The position numbers were made by a program, and so were the translations under genes. 64,000 bases of DNA from Rhizobium sp. TH135 (GTDB taxonomy: Bacteria > Pseudomonadota > Alphaproteobacteria > Rhizobiales > Rhizobiaceae), in the NCBI RefSeq assembly GCF_002855515.1, contig NZ_PKRP01000006.1:372001-436000 (forward strand), given 5' to 3'. Below, piece by piece: positions 24,857 through 33,594 of this stretch. The notes beneath the pieces were generated by a model. It was not told the DNA's origin. It saw nothing but the letters and a program-made list of their open reading frames with translations, and ran no database searches. Position 1 is the first letter of the stretch. Each line of letters starts with the position of its first letter.

Positions 24857-24885
24857 TTTCAAAGCCGAGATCCGAGATGCAGAAA

Positions 24886-24909
24886 GGCCCCGCCATCGCT
24901 GGCGGGGCC
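24886..24909 (+). terminator. Intrinsic terminator
   Basis: GGCCCCGCC pairs with GGCGGGGCC around a 6-base loop and is followed by TCTTTT. It ends the host attachment gene and faces the convergent L,D-transpeptidase gene. Confidence 0.85.
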
Positions 24910-24961
24910 TCTTTTGTAAGTGACTGAATCCGATCGCGACACGACCGAGAACGGTCAGCCG

Positions 24962-25669
24962 TTACTGGCGGACGACGATCTTGGCCTTGTTGGGTACGCG
25001 CTCGTAGAGGTCGATGATGTCCTGGTTCATCAGGCGCACGCAGCCCGACGAGACGGCCTTGCCGATGGAATTCCATTCCGGCGAGCCGTGCAGGCGGTAG
25101 AGCGTGTCTTCGCCGTTCTGGAAGATGTAGAGCGCGCGTGCGCCGAGCGGATTGTCGAGACCGCCGGGCTTGCCGCCGTTGCGGACAGAATAGATCTCGA
25201 GTTCCGGCTGGCGGGCGATCATTTCGTCCGGCGGGGTCCATTTCGGCCACTTCTGGCGCCACTGGATGACGCCGGCGCCACCCCAGGCAAAGCCGTCGCG
25301 GCCGATGCCGACGCCATAGCGCATGGCGGTGCCGCCGCGCTCGACGAGATACAGGAAGCGGTTAGGCGTATCGACGACGACGGTGCCGGGGGCTTCGCCG
25401 GTGGGATCGATGACCTGCTGGCGATAGAAGCGTTCCGGGATCTTCCAGTAGGGAACGGCCGGGATGACGTAACCGCCGTCATAGACCTCGCCATACATGG
25501 CATCGAGTTCGGGGGTGCGACCTGCGGGGGCAGCGGGGACGACGGGGCCATCGAGGCGTACGCCCGGCGGCAAAGGACGGGAGGTGGTGCAGCTCGCAAG
25601 CAGCGAGGCAGCGCCGAGGCCTGTCAGCGACAGGAGCGATCGGCGGGTCAGGTGAGGCGTTGAAGACAT
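24962..25669 (-). CDS. L,D-transpeptidase (YkuD), Tat-type lipoprotein
   Basis: A 235-residue ErfK/YbiS/YkuD enzyme. The N-terminus has a twin-arginine (TRRSLLSL) and a lipobox (LLASC), so it is probably exported folded and lipidated. The catalytic segment is LYRLHGSPEWNSIGKAVSSGCVRLMNQDIIDLY with the nucleophilic Cys in SSGCVRL and the His of HGS. Such enzymes form 3-3 cross-links in peptidoglycan or attach proteins to it. The adjacent gene is a paralogue in the same direction. Confidence 0.88.
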   Translation of the reverse strand: MSSTPHLTRRSLLSLTGLGAASLLASCTTSRPLPPGVRLDGPVVPAAPAGRTPELDAMYGEVYDGGYVIPAVPYWKIPERFYRQQVIDPTGEAPGTVVVDTPNRFLYLVERGGTAMRYGVGIGRDGFAWGGAGVIQWRQKWPKWTPPDEMIARQPELEIYSVRNGGKPGGLDNPLGARALYIFQNGEDTLYRLHGSPEWNSIGKAVSSGCVRLMNQDIIDLYERVPNKAKIVVRQ

Positions 25670-25827
25670 GTAATTTATAAATTTCCTGTGGCAGCGCTGC
25701 GGATGAAGACGCTGGGAGGTGCGCTTTGTTCCGCGATGATGCGATGCAAACAGGAAAGCTTCCATTAAAGCAACGTTACCCCCCTTTCACGTTTTGGAGA
25801 GAGGGGCACCGTCGCAAATGAGTGTCG

Positions 25828-26670
25828 CTAAATGACAACAATCGGGGTGTTGTCGGGCACTCGCTCGAACAGATCGATGACGTCCTGATTGAACATGCGC
25901 ACGCAACCCGAGGAGGTCGCCTTGCCGACAGACTGCCAATCCGGCGTGCCGTGGACGCGGTAGAGCGTGTCCTTGCCGTCCTGATAGATGTAGAGGGCGC
26001 GGGCACCGAGGGGATTGTTGAGGCCGGCGACGAGACCGCCGCGGGCGGCCGAGACAGGCTTGAGGTTCGGATTGTTCTCGACCATCTCATCGGTCGGGGT
26101 CCAGTGCGGCCACTTCGCCTTGCGCTGGATGACGCCCCTGCCCGACCAGGCATAGCCGTCGCGACCAAGGCCGACGCCGTAGCGGATCGCCTTGCCGTTG
26201 GCCTGGACGAGATAGAGGTAGTGCGCCTTGGTATCGACGACGATGGTGCCCGGGGCTTCCACCGTCTGGTAGCTGACCTCCTGGCGCAGCATGTCCGAGC
26301 GCACCCGATCGAGCGGGATCGGCGAGAGGGTGTGGCCTTCATCCACGACCAGGCCATAGATCGTCCGGTGCAGCGGATTGGAGACCGGTAGGCCATAGGT
26401 CTGGTGAAACTGGGTGCGGTAGAGATCGCGTTTCTGCGGCGCCGTCTGGTCGGCGGCCGGCGGCGTGCGGGCCGGATCGTACCAGACGGGAGCGACCTCA
26501 TCCTGGAAGACGTCGATGTTCATACGGCTGGTATCGGTCATCAGGATGCAGCCCGACAGCGAGCCGACGAGTGCTGTGCCAAGCCCCAGCGACAGGAGGC
26601 GCTTCGACAGGAGAGAGGCCGTAGCGGCCTGACCGGAGGGCGAGAGCTTGGACATGCGGTACCTGATCAT
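25828..26670 (-). CDS. L,D-transpeptidase (YkuD), Sec-type lipoprotein
   Basis: A 280-residue paralogue of the gene downstream, sharing YRVHGTPDWQSVGKATSSGCVRMFNQDVIDLFERVP and most of the domain. Its N-terminus differs: a Sec-type signal with lipobox VGSLSGC, and about 50 extra residues before the domain. An in-frame ATG at 26655 is an alternative start. The pair probably arose by tandem duplication and then acquired different export signals. Confidence 0.88.
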   Translation of the reverse strand: MIRYRMSKLSPSGQAATASLLSKRLLSLGLGTALVGSLSGCILMTDTSRMNIDVFQDEVAPVWYDPARTPPAADQTAPQKRDLYRTQFHQTYGLPVSNPLHRTIYGLVVDEGHTLSPIPLDRVRSDMLRQEVSYQTVEAPGTIVVDTKAHYLYLVQANGKAIRYGVGLGRDGYAWSGRGVIQRKAKWPHWTPTDEMVENNPNLKPVSAARGGLVAGLNNPLGARALYIYQDGKDTLYRVHGTPDWQSVGKATSSGCVRMFNQDVIDLFERVPDNTPIVVI

Positions 26671-26954
26671 ACTGACAGCGTTATCTGCATCCTGTCAGGC
26701 GCGGCTGGCGCGAAGCTTATGGCCGGGGGTGATTTGCGTGCGCCGTCAGGCTGCACGAGGAATGCAAGGCGCCCCATCGTGGGCGCCCGGATTTAGAGCA
26801 TTGCCCGGATAGACTTGTCCAAAAGTTGTATTTCGCCGTCAGATGGGCGCCAATCTATCATTTTTAGTATTACAGATATTAGTGTTTCATAACTTTTTAA
26901 GGCGTCTCGATCACGATCTGTTCAGCATTTCACATCTGGCAGGGGCGAACGAAC

Positions 26955-29177
26955 GTGCTTCACAACATGAAAATTGGCAGCAAGATCTATCTTGGCTTTG
27001 GGTCGGTGCTGGTGGTGCTCGGCGTCATCGCCGGGGCCGGCGTCTATTCGAACCTCACCAACGAGGCGTCGTTCGCCGATTACCGGGAAAGCGCGAGACA
27101 GACGAATGAAGCGGGCCGTATCCAGGCCAACATGCTGGAAGCGCGCCTCGCCTTCCGCAAGTTCCGCGCCGAACCCACGGATGAGCTGAAGCAGGATGTG
27201 ACAACCCGGCTTGCGACGACGAAGGCATCGGTCGACACGATGCTGAGCTACAAGCTGACCGACGCGGCAAAGACGACCGTTTCCAGCTTCCATGGCTTCG
27301 TTGACACCTATGCGCAGGGCTTCGACAAGGTCGTGTCCCTGCAGACCCAGCGCGAAGAACTCGTCGACGGCACGCTCGACACACTCGGACCGAAGATGGC
27401 CGAGGAACTGGAGACGATCACCGAGTCTATCGCGGCCTCCGGGAACGTGGAGACAGTCGCCGCGCTCGAACGCGTGAAGTATGAAATCAGCAGCCTGCGG
27501 CTTGGAACCAACAAATTCCTGTTGAACAACAGCGATGCCGCATTCGAGAACGCCAAGACCTTTGCCGGAACGGCGCGCGAGGAAGTCGCGAAAATCAAGG
27601 CAAGCTCCACAGATGCCGCCGTGACTGCCACTCTGGACACGCTGGCAACGGAATTGGCGACATATGAGGCCGCCATCCAGTCCGTGCATGATGTGATCAA
27701 AAGCCGGAACCAGGTGATCAACGAGTCAATGAATGTCGCCGGCGACCAGCTCTCGACATCAGTCGAACAGTTGAAACTGGACCTGAAGAAGACGCAGGAT
27801 ACGCTGGGGCCACAGATCCAGTCGACGATGGAGACTGCGGTCGTGATCGGCAGCACGCTGGCCGCGATCGGCCTGCTCATGGCTGGTTTCATCGCCTTCT
27901 TCATCGCCCGCAGCATCACCGTCCCGGTCGGCCAGATCACCAGCGCGATGGGCTCGCTCGCCGACAACAAGCTCGACACCGTCATTCCGGGACTCGACCA
28001 CAAGAGCGAAATCGGTCTGATGGCCAAGGCCGTCGACGTCTTCAAGCAGAACGCCATCAAGATCCGCGATCTGGCAGCCCAGGAAGCGGCGCTGCAGGAG
28101 AAGAATGCCGACTTGCAGTCGAATATCGCGACCGTGGTCGATGCCGCTGTCGCCGGCGACTTCACCCGCCGCATCACCAAGCAGTATGACAATCCAGACC
28201 TCGACCGCTTTGCGGCCAACGTCAACACCCTGGTCCAGTCGGTCGATACCGGCATTGCCGAGACCGGCCGCGTGATCTCGGCACTCGCCAAGGGCGATCT
28301 CACCGAAAGCATGGAAGGCCGCTACCAGGGCGTCTTTGCGAACCTGCAGACCAATGTGAACGAGACCATGACCAGCCTGCGCAACCTGATGCAACAGGTT
28401 CGCCAGTCGGCCGATGCGATCAATGGTGGTGCCGACGAGATCCGCCAGGCCTCGAACGACCTGTCGAAGCGCACCGAGACCCAGGCTGCCTCGCTGGAGG
28501 AAACCTCCTCGGCACTCGAGGAAATCACGGTCGCCGTGAAGACCTCGACCGAGCGGGCTCAGGATTCCAGCAAGATGGTGACGGAAGCCCGCCAGTTTGC
28601 CGAAGCCTCATCCGGAGTCGTCGGCGAAGCGACCTCCGCCATGAGCCGGATCGAACAGGCTTCCAAGGAAATCTCGCAGATCATCAACGTGATCGACGAA
28701 ATCGCCTTCCAGACGAACCTTCTGGCGCTGAATGCCGGCGTTGAAGCAGCACGCGCCGGGGAAGCGGGCAAGGGTTTTGCGGTCGTGGCGCAGGAAGTTC
28801 GCGAACTCGCCCAGCGTTCGGCAACGGCTGCCAAGGACATCAAGACGCTGATCACCAAGTCGTCGCAGGAAGTGCAGACCGGCGTGGATCTCGTCAGCTC
28901 CACCGGCCAGGCGCTGAGCGACATCCAGGTGAAGGTGGTTGGCATTGCCAGCCAGGTGACCTCGATCGCCACGGCCGCCCAGGAACAGTCGACCGGCCTG
29001 AACGAGGTCAACATGGCCGTCAACCAGATGGACCAGATGACCCAGCAGAACGCCGCGATGGTGGAAGAAGCCGCCGCCAGCACCGCCAAGCTTGCCGAGG
29101 AAACGGCGCATCTGCGCTCGCTCGTCGCCCGCTTCAAGGTGCAGAAAGACGGCAACGCCCAGCGCTACGCGGCCTGA
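26955..29177 (+). CDS. Methyl-accepting chemotaxis protein, membrane-bound with helical sensor
   Basis: A 740-residue receptor: membrane helix 1 (about 12-32), a long all-helical periplasmic sensor (about 33-285, of the HBM type, with paired [14 protein letters not shown] segments), membrane helix 2 (about 290-312), HAMP (about 313-365), a second HAMP-like unit ([20 protein letters not shown]), then the signalling domain with [21 protein letters not shown]. No CheR tether pentapeptide. HBM receptors in other bacteria sense organic acids. The start is a GTG at 26955; an ATG at 26967 ([12 protein letters not shown]) is the alternative. The 284-bp gap before it is AT-rich but shows no gene. Confidence 0.9.
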   Translation: MLHNMKIGSKIYLGFGSVLVVLGVIAGAGVYSNLTNEASFADYRESARQTNEAGRIQANMLEARLAFRKFRAEPTDELKQDVTTRLATTKASVDTMLSYKLTDAAKTTVSSFHGFVDTYAQGFDKVVSLQTQREELVDGTLDTLGPKMAEELETITESIAASGNVETVAALERVKYEISSLRLGTNKFLLNNSDAAFENAKTFAGTAREEVAKIKASSTDAAVTATLDTLATELATYEAAIQSVHDVIKSRNQVINESMNVAGDQLSTSVEQLKLDLKKTQDTLGPQIQSTMETAVVIGSTLAAIGLLMAGFIAFFIARSITVPVGQITSAMGSLADNKLDTVIPGLDHKSEIGLMAKAVDVFKQNAIKIRDLAAQEAALQEKNADLQSNIATVVDAAVAGDFTRRITKQYDNPDLDRFAANVNTLVQSVDTGIAETGRVISALAKGDLTESMEGRYQGVFANLQTNVNETMTSLRNLMQQVRQSADAINGGADEIRQASNDLSKRTETQAASLEETSSALEEITVAVKTSTERAQDSSKMVTEARQFAEASSGVVGEATSAMSRIEQASKEISQIINVIDEIAFQTNLLALNAGVEAARAGEAGKGFAVVAQEVRELAQRSATAAKDIKTLITKSSQEVQTGVDLVSSTGQALSDIQVKVVGIASQVTSIATAAQEQSTGLNEVNMAVNQMDQMTQQNAAMVEEAAASTAKLAEETAHLRSLVARFKVQKDGNAQRYAA

Positions 29178-29201
29178 TCGCGTCACTGTCTGGCAACGAT
29201 C

Positions 29202-29230
29202 AGCCCCCGGTCGCCCTGCGGCCGGGGGCT
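29202..29230. terminator. Terminator between convergent genes
   Basis: AGCCCCCGG pairs with CCGGGGGCT, with further pairing in the loop, and TTT follows. It ends the chemoreceptor gene and faces the exporter gene. Confidence 0.75.
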
Positions 29231-29248
29231 TTGTCGTTTGGGCCTGCG

Positions 29249-30856
29249 CTATTCGTTGACAGGGGCCGGCGCTGGCTTGCCCTCGCCTTCGCGCGGCAGG
29301 CGAATGTTGGGCAGAGCCAGTGCTGCGATCAGGCCGATGACCATCACGCCTGATGCCGTGAGGAAGAGCGGCACGAAGGCGTCGGAATAGGCGTTGGCAA
29401 CGAGTGCGCGGGCGGCGTCCGGCAGGGCGGCGAGGCCTTCGGGGGTGAGGTTTCGGAAATCCACGCCGCCGGGTAGCGCGATCTGCACATGGGTGAGGCG
29501 GGAGCTGACGATGGCGCCATAGATGGAGATCGCGATCGCCGCACCGCCCATGCGGGTGAGCGTGACGGTGCCGGTGGCGGCGCCCACATCGGCCCGCGAC
29601 GCGGCATTCTGGACGCCGATCACGGGCACCTGCTGGCCGATGCCGACGCCGAAGCCCTGCAGCAGCATGACCAGCGCGATGAAGATCAGCGGGGTTCCGG
29701 CATGCATGAAGGAGAAGATTCCGAGGCTGATGACGCCGAGCGCTGCCGAGGCGATCGAGAAAGGCTTGTAGCGGCCGGACTTCGCAATCAGGCGGCCGGC
29801 GGCGATGGAGCCGAAGGCGATGCCGCCTGTTGTCGCGACGAAGAGCAGGCCGGCCATGGAGGGCGAGAGGCCCGTCGTCGTCTGCAGGAAGAGCGCGATG
29901 TAATTGACCGAGCCGATGCCGATGGCGCCCGAGACGATCGAGATCATCAGCAGCAGATTGATGGTGGGCTTGGAGAAGAGCGAGAGCGGCACGACGGGTT
30001 CCGGTGCGCGACGCTCGACGAGGACCCAACCGACCGCGCAGAGCGCACCGAAGGCGACGACGGCGAGGCTCTCCCAAGCAATCAGCGAACCGAAGATCTG
30101 GCCGCTATCGGCCCAGAAGACGATCGAGGCGACGGCACCGGCGAGCAGGATGGCGCCGGCATAGTCGATCTTCGGCCTACGGTTCGGTTTGCGATAGGGT
30201 AGCAGGAAGGCAAGGCCGATCAAGACGGCGATGCCGATCGGCAGGTTGACGAGGAAGATCGAGCGCCAGCCGAAAAGGTCGGACAGCGTGCCGCCGAGCA
30301 CGGGGCCGAGCGCGCCCGAGGCCATCAGCACGAGGCTGGAATAGCTCTGGTAGCGGGCGCGTTCGCGTGGCTCGAAGAGATCGGCATTGATCGAGAAGAT
30401 CGAGACCATGATGCCGCCGCCGCCGAGCGCCTGCAGCACGCGGGCGGCAATCAGCGTGTCCATGGAGACGGCCAGACCGCAGACCAGGGAGCCGAGCGTA
30501 AAGATCGCGATGGCGGCCATGATCACATATTTGCGGCCAAAGAGATCACCCAGCTTGCCATAAAGCGGCATGACGGCGCTGGTGGTGAGCAGATAGGCGG
30601 AGCCGACCCAGCCGAAGCGCTCGAGTTCGCCGAATTCGCCGACGATTGTCGGCAGCGCTGTCGAGACGATCTGGTTGTCGAGCGTCGCCATGAACATGGC
30701 GGACATCAGGAGGAGATAGACGAAAAGGCGGAGCCTGGGATCGGTGACCAGCGGCGTGTTGTCGAGGTTTGCCCCGCCCCTGCCATTGGATGGTGTCGGA
30801 TGGGGTTCGAAACGGGGTTCTGGCCCGGAGGGGGCGGCGGTGCTGGACTTGGTCAT
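29249..30856 (-). CDS. MFS drug exporter, DHA2 (14-helix) family
   Basis: A 535-residue major facilitator with 14 predicted helices. Signatures: MFMATLDNQIVSTALPTIVGEFG (helix 1, with the D-x-x-I-V-x-x-A-L-P motif), GKLGDLFGRKYVI (motif A) and MASGALGPVLGGTLSDLFGWRSIFLVNLPIG (motif C). Such proteins expel drugs with proton antiport. The start at 30856 has CAGGAG upstream; an earlier in-frame Met would overlap the divergent promoter region. The MarR gene at 30978 is the probable regulator. Confidence 0.88.
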   Translation of the reverse strand: MTKSSTAAPSGPEPRFEPHPTPSNGRGGANLDNTPLVTDPRLRLFVYLLLMSAMFMATLDNQIVSTALPTIVGEFGELERFGWVGSAYLLTTSAVMPLYGKLGDLFGRKYVIMAAIAIFTLGSLVCGLAVSMDTLIAARVLQALGGGGIMVSIFSINADLFEPRERARYQSYSSLVLMASGALGPVLGGTLSDLFGWRSIFLVNLPIGIAVLIGLAFLLPYRKPNRRPKIDYAGAILLAGAVASIVFWADSGQIFGSLIAWESLAVVAFGALCAVGWVLVERRAPEPVVPLSLFSKPTINLLLMISIVSGAIGIGSVNYIALFLQTTTGLSPSMAGLLFVATTGGIAFGSIAAGRLIAKSGRYKPFSIASAALGVISLGIFSFMHAGTPLIFIALVMLLQGFGVGIGQQVPVIGVQNAASRADVGAATGTVTLTRMGGAAIAISIYGAIVSSRLTHVQIALPGGVDFRNLTPEGLAALPDAARALVANAYSDAFVPLFLTASGVMVIGLIAALALPNIRLPREGEGKPAPAPVNE

Positions 30857-30901
30857 GGATCGGGGGCTCCTGTCTGACCTCAAAATGTGCCTCTCGCAAT
30901 T

Positions 30902-30920
30902 ATATGTCAATAGCACATAT
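30902..30920. promoter_or_regulatory. MarR operator candidate (ATATGT-N7-ACATAT)
   Basis: Perfect 6-bp inverted arms with a 7-bp spacer between the divergent exporter (start 30856) and MarR gene (start 30978), in an AT-rich patch. Size and symmetry suit a MarR dimer. Confidence 0.6.
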
Positions 30921-30977
30921 TTGCTAACAGCATGCATTTTGCTTTTCCCCGAAGAGCGGCTCTGCTATGCTTCGATC

Positions 30978-31529
30978 ATGACCTCTGCTTCGCATCCCAA
31001 GCCCGTGGCTTCCGACCACGCCCCCGAAACCGAACACGGATCGGCCGCGAGCGGCTCGCCGCTCTTTGCCATCGGCCAGGCGATGACGCGCATGCGGCTG
31101 TTGATCGGCCGGCGCTTCATCGGGCGCATGGCGTTGAAACGCATGGAGACGGGGCTTGAACTCTCCGACATCGACGCGATCGGCGTGATCAAGCGGATCG
31201 GCAGCCAGCAGGAGGTGACGGTGGGCACGATCGCCGAGCAGCTGCGGATCGACCCTTCGCGCGGGAGCCGGATCGTGGCGGATCTCGTGAAGCAGGGCCT
31301 GCTGGAGCGCGCCGCCTCGCAGGAGGACGGCCGCCGCAGCCTGGTCAGGGTGACGGCTGCGGGCCGGAAGGTGCTGGACGAGATCGAGGCCATCAAGCGC
31401 GAGACGATCACGGAGGCGACCGCCGGATGGTCGGCCGAGGACGTGGAGACCTTCGGGCGCCTCTACATGCGGTTTACCGAAGGGCTTGAGGCGCAGTTCG
31501 ACCGGTTCGAACAGGACGAAAACCGGTAG
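30978..31529 (+). CDS. MarR-family transcriptional regulator
   Basis: A 183-residue regulator with a polar N-terminal extension of about 30 residues, then the MarR fold: VTVGTIAEQLRIDPSRGSRIVADLVKQGLLERAASQEDGRRSLVRVTAAGRKVLDEIEA. It is divergent from the DHA2 exporter and probably represses both genes until a drug-like ligand binds. Confidence 0.85.
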   Translation: MTSASHPKPVASDHAPETEHGSAASGSPLFAIGQAMTRMRLLIGRRFIGRMALKRMETGLELSDIDAIGVIKRIGSQQEVTVGTIAEQLRIDPSRGSRIVADLVKQGLLERAASQEDGRRSLVRVTAAGRKVLDEIEAIKRETITEATAGWSAEDVETFGRLYMRFTEGLEAQFDRFEQDENR

Positions 31530-31676
31530 CGCGCAACGACCGTCGGCTGGAATCGACCCGACCGGCACTCCCTCCCCCGAGAAAATGCCGGTCGGTCGTC
31601 ATGGGACTGGTTCTTCACCACCCTTCCCGCTCCGCCAGGACAGGAAGGGCTTGCGTCCCACGCCGAAGGGAATGGT

Positions 31677-31880
31677 TCAGACGGGCTTCGGACCTTGAAG
31701 GGCGTTGTAGATTTTCTTGCCCAGTACGGCGGCGATCGGAATGGAGATCACGAGACCAGCCGCGAATGCCGCTGCGATCTGCCAGCCCTCGCGCATGTCG
31801 AGCGACAGGACCGCGACCACCGCCGCACCCGCCACGGCGCTGGCGACGAGGATGTAGAGGACTGCGGTCAGACGAAGCAT
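31677..31880 (-). CDS. Small two-helix membrane protein
   Basis: A 67-residue protein with two hydrophobic helices (LTAVLYILVASAVAGAAVVAVLSL and AAAFAAGLVISIPIAAVLGKKIYNAL). It looks like a conserved small rhizobial membrane protein; no function is known to me. AAGGAGACTGATC precedes the ATG at 31880. Confidence 0.65.
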   Translation of the reverse strand: MLRLTAVLYILVASAVAGAAVVAVLSLDMREGWQIAAAFAAGLVISIPIAAVLGKKIYNALQGPKPV

Positions 31881-32090
31881 GATCAGTCTCCTTGGTGTTC
31901 ATGTCTTTCGATGATCACCATAAGCGGCCTGCCGGGGTTTTCCTTGATCTGGCTCAAGTCCTTGGCGCCTGAGGCTTAGACCAAAGGCGAAGTGGCTCAT
32001 GTCCGGCGTTAACACTGTTTTAAGCCTTTTGTTGCCGGTCCAGTCCGCTTCGGCCAAGGTCGCGCATCGGATTCTGCCAGGAACGACAGG

Positions 32091-33476
32091 ATGATTTCTC
32101 GACGCTCGGTGATTGCCGGACTGGGCGGGCTGCTCGCCACTGCGGGGTTGCCCATGGGTCTCCGCACGCCGCGCGCCCAGACGCTTGCCATGGCGGAGTT
32201 GCGCGGCGGGTTCGACGCCGCCGAGGCCGGTATCCTGCCGGGGACGGAGGACGACCAAAGCCGCAAGCTGCAGGACCTGATCGATCGGGCAGCCGCCGTG
32301 GGGCAACCGGTCTTCCTGCCGGCCGGGACCTATGAGGTGGCCAATCTGGAGCTGCGCGACGGCAGCCGGCTGACCGGCGTTCCGGGGCTGACGCGGCTCG
32401 TCTATCGTGGTGACGGACATCTGATCGCGGCCCAGGACATCCGGCGGGTCAGCCTTTCCGGCATCACCTTCGATGGCGCGAACCGCTGGCTGGCCGACTA
32501 CACCGAGGGGCTTCTCGCCTTCCGCAGCGTCGACGAGGTCTCGATCGACGCCTGCGAGATCGTTGGCAGCCGCAAATGCGGGATCTATCTCGCGCGCTCC
32601 GGCGGGCGGGTCGAGGGCTCGCGCATCTCCGGTGCTGCCGAGGCCGGGGTATGGGCGATCGAGGGCCGCGCCTTCACCATCCGCGACAATGAGGTCTTCG
32701 ACTGCGGCAATGGCGGGATCCTGGTTCATCGCTGGACGAAGGGCGAGGACGGCACCGTCATCTCGGGCAACCGAGTGGCGCGGATCGCAGCCACCAATGG
32801 CGGCACCGGGCAATATGGCAATGGCATCAATATCTTCCGGGCCGACAATGTGCTGGTGTCCGGCAACCACGTCTCCGACTGCGCCTTCTCGGCGATCCGC
32901 GCGAATTCGGCCTCCAACATCACGATCAGCGGCAACCAGGCCTTCCGCTCGGGCGAGACGGCGATCTATGCCGAATTTGAATTCGAGGGTGCGCTGATCG
33001 AGGGCAATGTCATCGATGGGGCGGCTATCGGCATCTCGGTCGCCAATTTCGACCATGGCGGGCGGCTCTCGACGGTGAGCGGCAATATCGTGCGCGGCAT
33101 CGCAGACAAGGGGCCTTACGAGCCGACGGTCAGCGGCTTCGGCTTCGGCATCTCGGTCGAGGCCGACACGCTGGTGACCGGCAATCTGGTGGATGGGGCC
33201 GAGACGGCAGCGCTCGCGATCGGCTGGGGGCCCTATTTGCGCAATGTCATCGTCAGCGACAACATACTGCGCGGTAGCCCGGAAGGCATGCGGATCAGCG
33301 TGGTGGAAGGTGCCGGCGAGACCGTGATCCGCAACAATATCGTCGATGGCGCATCTGAAGGCGCTGTGGTCGGATATCGTTGGAATGACCGGGTCGGTGG
33401 GCCGATCGCCGATGGCGAGACCGGATTTCCGCACCTCACACTCTCTGGCAATCGGGCGGGTGGTGGCGGACCGTAA
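32091..33476 (+). CDS. Tat-exported right-handed beta-helix protein (TIGR03808 family)
   Basis: A 461-residue protein beginning MISRRSVIAGLGGLLATAGLP, a clear twin-arginine signal. The mature part is a parallel beta-helix with many turns of the form xxxISGNxVxxxxxxGI (for example VLVSGNHVSDC, ITISGNQAFRSGETAI, LIEGNVIDGAAIGISVANFDHGG). It matches the rhizobial TIGR03808 Tat-translocated repeat family, of unknown role. Relatives of this fold bind or cleave polysaccharides. Exported folded to the periplasm. Confidence 0.88.
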   Translation: MISRRSVIAGLGGLLATAGLPMGLRTPRAQTLAMAELRGGFDAAEAGILPGTEDDQSRKLQDLIDRAAAVGQPVFLPAGTYEVANLELRDGSRLTGVPGLTRLVYRGDGHLIAAQDIRRVSLSGITFDGANRWLADYTEGLLAFRSVDEVSIDACEIVGSRKCGIYLARSGGRVEGSRISGAAEAGVWAIEGRAFTIRDNEVFDCGNGGILVHRWTKGEDGTVISGNRVARIAATNGGTGQYGNGINIFRADNVLVSGNHVSDCAFSAIRANSASNITISGNQAFRSGETAIYAEFEFEGALIEGNVIDGAAIGISVANFDHGGRLSTVSGNIVRGIADKGPYEPTVSGFGFGISVEADTLVTGNLVDGAETAALAIGWGPYLRNVIVSDNILRGSPEGMRISVVEGAGETVIRNNIVDGASEGAVVGYRWNDRVGGPIADGETGFPHLTLSGNRAGGGGP

Positions 33477-33594
33477 CGGTCCGGACTGCAAGCGTTAAGA
33501 ATTCGGAAACCAACATGAGACCTTCCGAATTGTCGTAATTTCTGTTTAAGGCCGATCTGATCTACTCTGCGATAACCAACTTATTGCGGGTCCC

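Noticed and set aside
26768..26787. GGCGCCC/GGGCGCC hairpin considered as a terminator
   Set aside because: No gene ends nearby on the correct strand and no T-run follows.
31899..33491. Long minus-strand open frame of about 530 codons
   Set aside because: Antisense to the Tat beta-helix protein, which has a clean signal and repeated turns; the antisense product shows only mirror-like Asp/Arg-rich sequence.
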